From assembly GCA_020445005.1 (NCBI GenBank), contig JAGRHM010000142.1:1-8857 (forward strand): a stretch of 8,857 nucleotides of DNA, in the 5' to 3' direction. This stretch comes from Candidatus Competibacteraceae bacterium (GTDB taxonomy: Bacteria > Pseudomonadota > Gammaproteobacteria > Competibacterales > Competibacteraceae). The notes beneath the pieces are model-generated. The model was not told the DNA's origin and did not search any database. It saw only the letters and a list, made by a program, of their open reading frames with translations. Numbering within the stretch: the stretch's first letter is position 1; each line of letters begins with the position of its first letter. Below, piece by piece: positions 1-6,241 of this stretch. A program made the position numbers and the translations under genes.

Positions 1-1753
1 CCAAAGCTTGTTGCACCGCCTGGGGACTGTCATAAACCCCATCGCGGAGATTCTGATCAAACCTGTCCAGGGCGTTCCGAAAATCCGGACTCCGATGCAA
101 AATAGCAAATTCCTTTAACAAGGCTTCCAGGCGGGGGGCCGTGTAACGCTGAATTTCCTCCAGCAGCGGCAGCCAGCGCAATACGACTTTGAGCGCCAGA
201 GCTACGCTGCCTTGCGCCGGGGCGTTCAGCAGAGCTGTCAACCAGGCGGGGAGGGGCTTCACCTGCCGCGCCAAGTCGTTAATCTCTTGCTGAGTCTGCT
301 CCTGAAATGCGGGCGACACGGTGGTCAAAAGCAGTTCGGCCAGAACCACCGCCCAAGCCGGTCGCGCTTTGGCCGGCATGCCGTAGGTGACCGCCATTTG
401 CCAGGCTCTTCCATATTCTACAGCCATCGCCCGCCAGGCGGATTGCAGCCATTGGCATTCGGCATTGCCGGCGGCGGCATAAATCCCCAGGATATCCGGC
501 GGAACGCGGTCCAGCTCCAGAAGAAACGCTTGACTGGCGGCATCGCCGTCCAGCGCCGCTTGCGCCGTTGCCGCCAGATCGTTTGCCGCCAGGCTCCATT
601 GTTTCCACACGGGCGGCAGATCCGGTGCCAGATGGACCAACAACCGCGCCAGACGCTCATCGATATCCATATCGCTGATCTCCAGCACCTCCAGCGCCGC
701 TCTGGGCACCTCCTGTTCGCTCAGATCATGGCGCAGCCAGTCGCCGATCGTGCCGCGGACCAAATCCTCGCGGGCCTCCTCCCAGTGCTGCGCCATCTGC
801 GTCGCCAGTTCGTGGGCGCTCCGGCACTCAATGCCGACCGCCAGGCGATAAAACCGATTGGGACGGAAGGTGACGGCTTCCGGCTGCGCAGTATCCACTG
901 GCGTCGGTAACTGATTGTCGCCCGCTCGCCACCGGCGCATCTCCAGAGCGCCCCAGCGCTGCTGAGGATCGCGCAGCAATAGCCCCCGGCACAAGGTGCG
1001 CCACGGTTCAGCCAGATCCTGAACCGGTACGGGACGCACCTGCAGTTGATAGCGGATCACCATCGCCGACAGGTCAGCGAACGGATGTCGACCGGTGAGC
1101 GCTTCCAGCAGAATCATACCCAATGACCAATAATCCGCAGCGATGCCGACTACTCCGGACGCTATTTCCGGCGCCCCATAGCGCATGGCGTCCGGCTGGG
1201 TGGTTAATCCGGGCATGATGTCCGTCAGCGCGGCAACGCCAAAATGGGTAAGCGCCAGTTGCAAGGGCTGTCGGCGACGCACCAACACATTTTCCGGTTG
1301 CAAATTCCGGTGCGAAATATTGCGTTCATGCAGTTCTTTCAACGCCGCGCCCAGCTCGGTCAGAATTTCCCAGGCATCCACCTCGGCCAGCGGACCCGCT
1401 GCCATCCAGTCGCGCAGGGAACCGTGTTCGGCATACTCAAAGAGTTCATAACCGATTCCGTCGGCCTGCCCGTATTCCAGCAGTTGCGCAACATGGCGCG
1501 GCGCTTGGGCGCTGATCCACTGCAACACCTCGCTCCGGGGCTGGATGCCCGAGCGATAGAGTTTAGCGACGACCTGCTGACCTGGTTGCAACCGGGATTC
1601 CACCAGCAGTGAATCCGCCTCCGCGCTCCGGGTCGCCAAATCCCGCACAACCTGGTAACGCTCCGCCAGGGCGCGCGGCAGGGCCACAGGAGCGGCGCGT
1701 TCAGGAAAGGGAATGAGCGTGGAGGGGCGCTGAGTGGGTGATTTTGGGGGCAT
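1..1753 (-). CDS. Protein kinase-like protein, predicted pseudokinase (partial, 3' end outside window)
   Basis: The frame is open for 584 residues from ATG 1753 to the left edge. An in-frame TGA lies 18 bases upstream and there is no other in-frame ATG, which fixes the start; the ribosome binding site is weak. Residues about 32-285 resemble a Ser/Thr kinase domain: VAK lysine (K64), HRNLQPENVL (148-157), HFG (170-172), APE (194-196) and DYWSLG (207-212). The HRD aspartate is Asn150, the following catalytic lysine is Gln152, and the DFG aspartate is His170. The glycine loop region (about 36-52) has no glycines. By family knowledge these losses abolish normal phosphotransfer, so a scaffold or allosteric role is inferred. 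Residues 300-584 are helical, rich in Leu, Ala and Trp, with no domain I can name and no membrane segment. The gene follows cobA by 31 bases and is probably cotranscribed with it. The kinase fold is clear; its partner is unknown. Confidence 0.85.
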   Translation of the reverse strand, partial: MPPKSPTQRPSTLIPFPERAAPVALPRALAERYQVVRDLATRSAEADSLLVESRLQPGQQVVAKLYRSGIQPRSEVLQWISAQAPRHVAQLLEYGQADGIGYELFEYAEHGSLRDWMAAGPLAEVDAWEILTELGAALKELHERNISHRNLQPENVLVRRRQPLQLALTHFGVAALTDIMPGLTTQPDAMRYGAPEIASGVVGIAADYWSLGMILLEALTGRHPFADLSAMVIRYQLQVRPVPVQDLAEPWRTLCRGLLLRDPQQRWGALEMRRWRAGDNQLPTPVDTAQPEAVTFRPNRFYRLAVGIECRSAHELATQMAQHWEEAREDLVRGTIGDWLRHDLSEQEVPRAALEVLEISDMDIDERLARLLVHLAPDLPPVWKQWSLAANDLAATAQAALDGDAASQAFLLELDRVPPDILGIYAAAGNAECQWLQSAWRAMAVEYGRAWQMAVTYGMPAKARPAWAVVLAELLLTTVSPAFQEQTQQEINDLARQVKPLPAWLTALLNAPAQGSVALALKVVLRWLPLLEEIQRYTAPRLEALLKEFAILHRSPDFRNALDRFDQNLRDGVYDSPQAVQQAL

Positions 1754-1784
1754 GACCGGGTTTCTCGTTCATCAAGGACCGGGG

Positions 1785-2555
1785 TCAGGAAGGGCGATCC
1801 AGCTGAAACCACATTAACTGTGGATGTAATCTTACCACTTCCCCCACGATCAGCAGCGCCGGCGAGCGTGGGCCGACGCCTTCCAGTTGCCGGGGCAGTC
1901 CGCCGATGGTTCCGACATGGACTCGTTGCCCGGCCAGGGTGCCCTGTTCCACCAGCGCCGCCGGCATGTCTGCCGCCATGCCGTGTTCGCGCAAACGCTC
2001 GCAAATATGCCCGACGCTTTTTAAACCCATGTAGAACACCACAGTTTGTCCGGGCTGCGCCAACGCCGGCCAGTTCAAATTCAGCACTCCTTCCTTGAGG
2101 TGGCCAGTCACGAACACGCAGCTTTGCGCGTAATCGCGATGGGTCAGTGGAATGCCGGCATAAGCCGCGCAACCAGCGGCGGCGGTCACCCCTGGCACTA
2201 CCTGAAACGGAATGCCCGCCGCCATCAGGGTTTGAATCTCCTCGCCGCCCCGGCCAAAAATGAAGGGATCGCCGCCTTTCAGGCGCAACACCTTTTTGTT
2301 CTTTAAAGCCAGATCGACCAGCAAACGGTTGATGTCTTGTTGGGGCAGGGTGTGATGATCCGGCGCTTTACCCACGAAAATTCGTTCGACGCGCGGCTCC
2401 AGTAGTTCCAGGATTTCCGGACCGATCAGCCGATCATAAACCGCCACGTCGGACTGCTGCATCAAGCGCAACGCCTTCAGCGTCAAGAGTTCCGGGTCGC
2501 CGGGACCGGCGCCGACTAGGTACACCTCGCCAACTGGCTGGAGTGGTTCTGTCAT
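1785..2555 (-). CDS. cobA: Uroporphyrinogen-III C-methyltransferase (SUMT)
   Basis: This cytoplasmic enzyme methylates uroporphyrinogen III at C2 and C7 with S-adenosylmethionine to give precorrin-2, the branch point to siroheme, cobalamin and heme d1. The 256-residue product has the usual length of a stand-alone SUMT. It starts with the [18 protein letters not shown] signature (11-28) and has the SAM-binding [16 protein letters not shown] motif (91-106), [23 protein letters not shown] (split here as [10 protein letters not shown], 119-128, then [13 protein letters not shown], 129-141) and a VTGH segment (149-152). There is no CysG-type dehydrogenase/ferrochelatase domain, so precorrin-2 oxidation must be encoded elsewhere. 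ATG 2555 is preceded by only a weak GAAG-like ribosome binding site. A dyad overlapping a TTGACG element lies about 60 bases upstream. The next gene downstream is the pseudokinase. The family assignment is secure; the physiological end product is not decided by this window. Confidence 0.96.
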   Translation of the reverse strand: MTEPLQPVGEVYLVGAGPGDPELLTLKALRLMQQSDVAVYDRLIGPEILELLEPRVERIFVGKAPDHHTLPQQDINRLLVDLALKNKKVLRLKGGDPFIFGRGGEEIQTLMAAGIPFQVVPGVTAAAGCAAYAGIPLTHRDYAQSCVFVTGHLKEGVLNLNWPALAQPGQTVVFYMGLKSVGHICERLREHGMAADMPAALVEQGTLAGQRVHVGTIGGLPRQLEGVGPRSPALLIVGEVVRLHPQLMWFQLDRPS

Positions 2556-2615
2556 GGATTTACTTCGGTGATGAATAGAATAGTCATTTTAGCGCCAGGA
2601 ACCGTTCGCGGGAAA

Positions 2616-2630
2616 TGACGCGCGGCGTCA
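2616..2630. promoter_or_regulatory. Dyad (possible operator) upstream of cobA
   Basis: TGACGC, three bases, then GCGTCA form a perfect inverted repeat about 60 bases before the cobA start. On the minus strand its edge reads TTGACG (2631-2626), a good -35-like hexamer, but no convincing -10 lies 16-18 bases downstream. A dimeric regulator of cobA is an inference. Confidence 0.3.
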
Positions 2631-2669
2631 ACCAGCAATTCTCATTTTGGCGATTTTGCATATTCTGAG

Positions 2670-2879
2670 CTACGAAGGGGCGGGTTCGAGATGGGGCATG
2701 AGTATTCTGTTGGCGAGTGGGGGGCGAACGGGAATCACTCGACCGGGCTCGAAGCTGTCGGGCATAAAAGTGATTAAGTCATCCCAGCTCTCAAAGCATA
2801 AGTAACGGGTTAGGATGCGTGAGAATTGCTGGCGCCATTCCCGCCAAACCCGGCAACCATGCCATAATGCATTTTTTCG
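2670..2879 (-). pseudogene. Possible C-terminal remnant of a degraded gene (transposase-like?)
   Basis: The minus strand reads about 70 protein-like residues, from RKNALWHG (from 2879) through WREWRQQFSRILTRYLCFES and WDDLITFM to a TAG at 2670-2672. The composition is rich in W, F, L and R and looks more like real protein than an antisense shadow. The frame continues into the antisense of ubiC, where it is not protein-like, and no start codon with a ribosome binding site is evident. The tail reminds me of C-terminal ends of some DDE transposases, but I cannot name a family. No terminal inverted repeats or target duplications were found nearby. It may be noise. Confidence 0.22.
2860..2868 (+). 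promoter_or_regulatory. Candidate extended -10 promoter for ubiC operon
   Basis: TGCCATAAT matches the extended -10 pattern TGnTATAAT with one mismatch (C for the first T of the hexamer). It would start transcription near 2875, about 35 bases before the proposed ubiC start. No matching -35 hexamer is present, so support is weak. Confidence 0.28.
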
Positions 2880-2909
2880 CCATCTCGGCGATAACCCGAA
2901 TGACAACCC

Positions 2910-3512
2910 TTGAATAACACTGACGCTATCCTGTGCAATAAGCGACCCCATTGGCATCGCCATCGCGTCGGCGTCGCGCGCGATCTGCCGCCTGAACTGG
3001 CTCATTGGCTCTTCGATCCCGGCTCGTTGACCCGGCGCCTGCGTCAGTGTTGTCCAGACCGTTTTCAGGTGCGCGTACTCCGACAAGGCCGGAGTCATCC
3101 TAGCCGGGATGAAGCATACATCCTGCGTCTGCGTCTGGATGCTTGGACCTGGACGCGCGAAGTACAACTCTTCTGCGGTGATCAACCCTGGGTTTTTGCC
3201 CGGACGCTGATTCCAGCAGTGACCCTGCGGGGCCGCGGTCGCCGGCTCACCCAACTGGGCAATCGCCCTCTAGGTGAGGTGCTGTTCTCTGACCCCGGCG
3301 TTCGACGCGGATCGATGGAAATCGCTCGTATTGTCACCGGCCAACGGCTGCATCAGCACGCTTTTGCCGGTTTCTCTGAACCTCCGGATGCAATCTGGGG
3401 ACGACGTTCCATTTTTTGTATCGACGGCCAGCCCCTGTTGGTCTGCGAAATTTTCCTGCCTGACTTACCGGCATCTCCTGCTGATCGGATTCACCCTCGC
3501 CATGAATATTGA
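2910..3512 (+). CDS. ubiC: Chorismate pyruvate-lyase
   Basis: This cytoplasmic enzyme removes pyruvate from chorismate to give 4-hydroxybenzoate, the first committed step of ubiquinone synthesis. The product has the family pattern: LPPELAHWLFDPGSLTRRL (26-44), an Arg in WTREV (R83, equivalent to the chorismate-binding Arg76 of E. coli), VFARTLIP (95-102), LGNRPLGEVLF (116-126), WGRRS (163-167) and LLVCEIFLP (176-184), whose Glu180 matches catalytic Glu155. At 200 residues it is longer than the 165 of E. coli, mainly through a loop around 142-160 and a C-terminal tail. The start is uncertain. An in-frame TGA at 2901 limits it and the only early candidate is TTG 2910, without a clear ribosome binding site. 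The 3' end overlaps ubiA by 11 bases, suggesting translational coupling. The function is secure; the start is not. Confidence 0.92.
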   Translation: MNNTDAILCNKRPHWHRHRVGVARDLPPELAHWLFDPGSLTRRLRQCCPDRFQVRVLRQGRSHPSRDEAYILRLRLDAWTWTREVQLFCGDQPWVFARTLIPAVTLRGRGRRLTQLGNRPLGEVLFSDPGVRRGSMEIARIVTGQRLHQHAFAGFSEPPDAIWGRRSIFCIDGQPLLVCEIFLPDLPASPADRIHPRHEY

Positions 3513-4383
3513 CGCTTTTGAAGATCGTCTTCACGAATACGCGCTATTGATGCGCTTGCATCGCCCCATTGGCATCTACTTACTGTTATGGCCAACTCTG
3601 TGGGCGTTATGGCTGGCCGGAAATGGCCAACCCCCCGCCGGCATTGTGCTGGTTTTTGTACTCGGCGTGGTTCTCATGCGCTCCGCCGGCTGTGTGATCA
3701 ACGATATCGCCGACCGCGATCTCGATCCCCATGTCGCCCGCACCCGCGACCGGCCCCTAGCGGCGGGACGGGTGACACTGAGCGAAGCAGCCGGCGTAGC
3801 AGCGACCTTGGTATTACTGGCGTTCGCCCTGGTGCTGACCCAGAACGCCCTGACCATTCAATTAGCCTTTATCGGTTTGGCGCTGGCGATCAGCTACCCA
3901 TTCATGAAGCGATTGCACGCTTTGCCGCAGGTTCACCTGGGCGCGGCCTTCGGCTGGGCGATTCCCATGGCCTACGCGGCCGTTGGCAACGAATTGCCGC
4001 TGATCGCGTGGTTGTTGTTCCTGGCTAATGTTGTGTGGTCAGTCATTTATGATACCGAATACGCGATGGTGGACCGGGAAGATGATCTTAAGATTGGCGT
4101 GAAATCCACGGCTATTTTGTTCAGCGAACGGGATAAGCAAATCATCGGCTATCTGCAAGTCGCCTTGTTGACGCTATTGGTCGGCATCGGCCTGTTAAGC
4201 GGTCGGGGCGGCATCTATTATCTGGGTTTGCTGGTGGCGGGTTGGTTAGCCCTTTATCAGCAATACTTGATCCGCGACCGCGCGCCGCAGGAGTGTTTCA
4301 AGGCGTTTCTCAACAATAATGCCTTTGGATTGGCCATCTTCTGCGGTTTGCTGGTGGACTTTCTGCCAGCCGCGTCTGCCTGA
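3502..4383 (+). CDS. ubiA: 4-hydroxybenzoate octaprenyltransferase
   Basis: This integral membrane enzyme attaches the polyprenyl tail to 4-hydroxybenzoate, the step after UbiC. The 293-residue product matches the usual length of about 290. It begins near the family signature [20 protein letters not shown] (16-35). It carries both Mg/diphosphate-binding aspartate motifs: NDIADRDLD (67-75) and [13 protein letters not shown] (183-195), the latter followed by IGVKS (198-202). Hydrophobic segments are spread along the chain, consistent with eight or nine transmembrane helices. The frame is open further upstream, but that extension lies over ubiC and is not UbiA-like. ATG 3502 is the family-consistent start, and it overlaps the ubiC stop by 11 bases. 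The upstream ribosome binding site is weak, fitting coupling to ubiC translation. Prenyl length cannot be read from the sequence. Confidence 0.96.
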   Translation: MNIDAFEDRLHEYALLMRLHRPIGIYLLLWPTLWALWLAGNGQPPAGIVLVFVLGVVLMRSAGCVINDIADRDLDPHVARTRDRPLAAGRVTLSEAAGVAATLVLLAFALVLTQNALTIQLAFIGLALAISYPFMKRLHALPQVHLGAAFGWAIPMAYAAVGNELPLIAWLLFLANVVWSVIYDTEYAMVDREDDLKIGVKSTAILFSERDKQIIGYLQVALLTLLVGIGLLSGRGGIYYLGLLVAGWLALYQQYLIRDRAPQECFKAFLNNNAFGLAIFCGLLVDFLPAASA

Positions 4384-4405
4384 ACATTCATTGGGAGAAG
4401 AGCCC

Positions 4406-4729
4406 ATGTTAATCGTCCATGTCTTCGTCCATGTCAAACCGGACTGCATTGAAGCCTTCAAGAACGCCTCGCTGGAAAACGCCCGAAACAGCATCCAGGA
4501 ACCGGGTATTATCCGGTTCGATGTGATTCAGCAAACTGATGATCCTACGCGCTTTGTGTTGATCGAGATCTACAGCACCGTCGATGCGCCTTCCCAACAT
4601 AAGGAAACCGCGCATTACGCAACGTGGCGCGATGCCGTAGCTGACATGATGGCGGAACCTCGTAGTAGCGTGAAATACGTCAATCTGTTCCCGGATGATC
4701 CGGGCTGGGATTATCCAGCCGAAGATTAA
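4406..4729 (+). CDS. Antibiotic biosynthesis monooxygenase (ABM) family protein, putative quinol monooxygenase
   Basis: A 107-residue protein of the ferredoxin-like ABM fold, which usually forms cofactor-free dimers (relatives: YgiN quinol monooxygenase, LsrG). The visible pattern is [13 protein letters not shown] for strand 1, then [16 protein letters not shown], then FVLIEIYST, then [10 protein letters not shown] before the last helix and a KYVNLF strand. The HK-x-T-x-HY-x-xW signature is typical of the LsrG/YgiN branch. A strong GGGAG ribosome binding site lies 8 bases before ATG 4406, which decides this start over upstream in-frame options. It follows ubiA by 22 bases and precedes the hydrolase by 26. 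Because it lies in a ubiquinone operon, a role in quinone oxidation or repair is attractive but is only inferred. The substrate within this family cannot be read from the sequence. Confidence 0.85.
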   Translation: MLIVHVFVHVKPDCIEAFKNASLENARNSIQEPGIIRFDVIQQTDDPTRFVLIEIYSTVDAPSQHKETAHYATWRDAVADMMAEPRSSVKYVNLFPDDPGWDYPAED

Positions 4730-4755
4730 GTGATCTGTGCTGAAGGATCATCTGC

Positions 4756-5607
4756 ATGGCTGAGGAACTGGAACTGCAAACCCCCTGGCTGCGACTGGCA
4801 GCGCGAGCCTGGGGACCCGCGAACGGATCTCCTGTGCTGGCGGCGCATGGCTGGCTGGATAACGCCGCCAGTTTTGACGCCCTAGCGCCTCTGCTGCCTG
4901 ATGTGCGCCTGGTGGCGGTCGACTTGACTGGGCATGGCGGTTCCGATCACCGTCCGCCCGGCGTCCCTTATCACTTTGTCGATTTCATCGCCGATCTGGT
5001 GGCCGCCGCCGATGCGCTCGGTTGGGATCGCTTTGCCCTGCTAGGGCATTCCCTGGGCGGCGGCCTCGTCAGCTTTATAGCCGCCGCCCTGCCCGAACGG
5101 GTCACCCGGGTGGCGATGATCGAAGGCCTCGGACCGCCAACCAGCCATCCCGCTGACGGTCCGGCGGACTTACGCAAGGCGATTGAGCAGATGAACGCCC
5201 TGCCGCGCAAGCGCCCGCCGATTTATCCCAGTATGGACGCCGCCATCCAGGCGCGCTGCGAAGCCAGTGGTCTGTCGTGGTTGGCGGCGAGCATTCTGGT
5301 TGCGCGCGGTCTGCAAGCGGTCGGCGAGGGTTATGGCTGGCGCACCGATCCCCGGCTGCGCTTTGTCTCGCCGCTGTATCTGAGCGAGCCGCAAATCCTG
5401 GCCTACATGGAGCGGATTCAGGCCCCAGCCTTGCTGATCTGCGGCGCGGACGGCTATCTGGTCAAGCGCGCCTATATGCAGGAACGTTATGCTTGCATCG
5501 CTGATTTAACGGTCAAAATCCTGCCTGGCGGACACCACCCTCATCTGGAAGACCCTCAATCCTGCGCTGATTTACTAAAGCCATTCTTCGCGGCCACCAC
5601 CGCATAG
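4756..5607 (+). CDS. Alpha/beta hydrolase (serine hydrolase-like)
   Basis: A 283-residue alpha/beta hydrolase with no signal peptide, so probably cytoplasmic. Visible elements are the oxyanion-hole segment AAHGWLDNAASF (29-40), the VDLTGHGGSD turn (55-64), the nucleophile elbow GHSLGGG (97-103, Ser99), the acid in CGADGYL (Asp232) and the histidine in PGGHHPHLEDP (His260 or 261). All three triad positions are present. The HGWLDN and GGHHPHLE motifs resemble the SERHL-like branch, whose physiological substrates are poorly known. AAGGA-like bases (4743-4747) lie 8 bases before ATG 4756. It appears to be the last gene of the ubiC operon. An esterase or thioesterase role linked to quinone or lipid metabolism would be a guess. 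No clear intrinsic terminator follows; the DNA turns abruptly AT-rich about 35 bases later. Confidence 0.88.
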   Translation: MAEELELQTPWLRLAARAWGPANGSPVLAAHGWLDNAASFDALAPLLPDVRLVAVDLTGHGGSDHRPPGVPYHFVDFIADLVAAADALGWDRFALLGHSLGGGLVSFIAAALPERVTRVAMIEGLGPPTSHPADGPADLRKAIEQMNALPRKRPPIYPSMDAAIQARCEASGLSWLAASILVARGLQAVGEGYGWRTDPRLRFVSPLYLSEPQILAYMERIQAPALLICGADGYLVKRAYMQERYACIADLTVKILPGGHHPHLEDPQSCADLLKPFFAATTA

Positions 5608-5686
5608 CGCCTCTTCTGCTATCGGCACCATCCTCCTGACTGGTCTATACGTTATTAACCTTATTTTTATTATTTAAATTTATTAT

Positions 5687-5708
5687 TACCAATAAAACAA
5701 AATTGGTA
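5687..5708. repeat. Short inverted repeat after the hydrolase gene
   Basis: TACCAAT (5687-5693) and ATTGGTA (5702-5708) are perfect arms around an 8-base A-rich loop. The stem is short and AT-rich, and it is not followed directly by a T run, so it is at best a weak terminator for the ubiC operon. It could equally be a protein site. Confidence 0.35.
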
Positions 5709-5783
5709 TATTTAAAAAGTTTTATGTTAATAAATAAAGTATGAAAACCATTTAACTTACCCGTTCGTCAATTCAGATACAAT

Positions 5784-5825
5784 ATAAATTGTTATTAACA
5801 ACTTAAGTTGTTAATAACAATTTAT
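5784..5825. repeat. Perfect 42-bp palindrome (possible enhancer-binding site)
   Basis: The 21 bases of the left half (5784-5804) are exactly complementary in reverse to the right half (5805-5825), with no spacer; the centre is CTTAAG. Bases outside do not pair, so the limits are sharp. Its centre lies about 176 bases before the predicted transcription start of the sigma-54 promoter, the usual distance for an upstream activator site. It does not fit the NtrC or NifA consensus. Alternatives are a cruciform, an AU-rich terminator stem for the upstream operon, or a mobile-element relic. Confidence 0.8.
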
Positions 5826-5928
5826 TGAATTTATTATAATTTATTAAAAATATGGCGACTGAATAACAAAAAAAATTGTAATTTATTTCCTAGCATCAAG
5901 CACCAATTATTAAATTATACTTAAAATA

Positions 5929-5941
5929 CAATAAGTTGAAC
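5929..5941 (-). promoter_or_regulatory. Candidate IHF-like bending site
   Basis: Read on the minus strand, this matches WATCAANNNNTTR with two mismatches. It lies between the palindrome and the sigma-54 promoter, about 40-52 bases before the predicted start, next to AT-rich DNA, where IHF would loop the DNA. The match is degenerate and could be chance in AT-rich sequence. Confidence 0.2.
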
Positions 5942-5955
5942 AATATTTCATTGTT
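5939..5955. promoter_or_regulatory. Dyad abutting the -24 element
   Basis: AACAAT, five bases (ATTTC), then ATTGTT form a perfect 6-bp dyad that touches the -24 box of the sigma-54 promoter. The same ATTGTT/AACAAT half-sites occur in the 42-bp palindrome (5788-5793 and 5816-5821), so one regulator might bind both. That is an inference. Confidence 0.3.
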
Positions 5956-5970
5956 GGCCCGGAATTGGCT
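5954..5970 (+). promoter_or_regulatory. Sigma-54 (RpoN) type promoter
   Basis: TTGGCCCGGAATTGGCT matches the YTGGCACG-N4-TTGCW consensus at 11 of 13 informative positions. It has the essential GG (5956-5957) and GC (5968-5969) exactly ten bases apart. Transcription would start near 5981, giving a leader of about 42 bases to the ATG at 6023. No good sigma-70 promoter with correct spacing was seen here. Such promoters need an enhancer-binding protein, which is not encoded in this window. Confidence 0.6.
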
Positions 5971-6022
5971 ATTAAGGTAGGGAAAGTTACACACCTCAAA
6001 TATAGCTTAGGAGCTGCTGATC

Positions 6023-6241
6023 ATGAACCTCGAACACTACTTTGTCCTTTTCGCATCGACCATCATTTTACTGTTTTCTCTATGGCTATTCAATTATCTG
6101 TTTGAAAATGCAAATTATATTATCAGTGAGTTGTCATGGCTGTATTACTTTGGAGCAATTGTCGGTTGTGGCTTAGCGACCATCGGATTTATGACAGAAT
6201 TCGCCGACGATAAAACCGAGTTTTTATTATCAAGTTTATGA
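6023..6241 (+). CDS. Small two-helix membrane protein, unknown family
   Basis: A 72-residue protein that I do not recognise. Two hydrophobic stretches, about residues 7-27 and 38-56, predict a two-pass inner-membrane protein. A short acidic loop with Asn (about 28-37) lies between them, and a charged tail (FADDKTEF, 60-67) follows. The second helix has a GAIVGCGLATIG pattern rich in small residues, which could pack against another helix; there is one Cys (C49). A TTAGGAG ribosome binding site lies 9 bases before ATG 6023. The gene is AT-rich compared with its neighbours. It is the first gene behind the sigma-54-type promoter and lies 217 bases before the heme sensor gene, so a role as accessory subunit of that sensor is possible but unproven. 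That it is a real gene is supported by the ribosome binding site, promoter and membrane pattern. Confidence 0.65.
   Translation: MNLEHYFVLFASTIILLFSLWLFNYLFENANYIISELSWLYYFGAIVGCGLATIGFMTEFADDKTEFLLSSL

Larger units (their letters stand above)
5641..5940. other. AT-rich intergenic island (about 19% G+C)
   Basis: I counted 57 G or C in these 300 bases, against clearly GC-rich genes on the left. No open frame longer than a few codons starts here on the plus strand. It contains a short hairpin, a perfect 42-bp palindrome, several GTTATTAAC-like words (5651, 5791, inverted at 5811) and long A and T runs. Together with the sigma-54 promoter just downstream it looks like a regulatory region. Foreign origin or binding of an H-NS-like silencer is also possible. 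Confidence 0.7.

Noticed and set aside
212..910. Long plus-strand open frame of 232 codons
   Set aside because: It is antisense to the kinase-like gene, is rich in Arg, Gln and His, and shows no domain. It is a shadow of GC-rich coding DNA.
1360..2172. Minus-strand frame of 270 codons across cobA and the kinase gene
   Set aside because: It overlaps two well-supported genes in another frame and its translation has no family pattern.
2872..2890. CGCC-N5-GGCG hairpin next to a run of six T
   Set aside because: The T run precedes the stem on the plus strand and is A on the minus strand, so it is not an intrinsic terminator in either direction.
3274..3501. Upstream in-frame extension of ubiA from 3274
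   Set aside because: The added residues lie over ubiC and do not resemble UbiA; ATG 3502 gives the normal length and the family N-terminus.
4319..4405. Upstream extension of the ABM protein from 4319
   Set aside because: It overlaps ubiA and ignores the strong GGGAG ribosome binding site placed for ATG 4406.
5784..5825. NifA or NtrC binding site in the palindrome
   Set aside because: No TGT-N10-ACA and no NtrC-type TGCACC/GGTGCA core; the binder is unknown.
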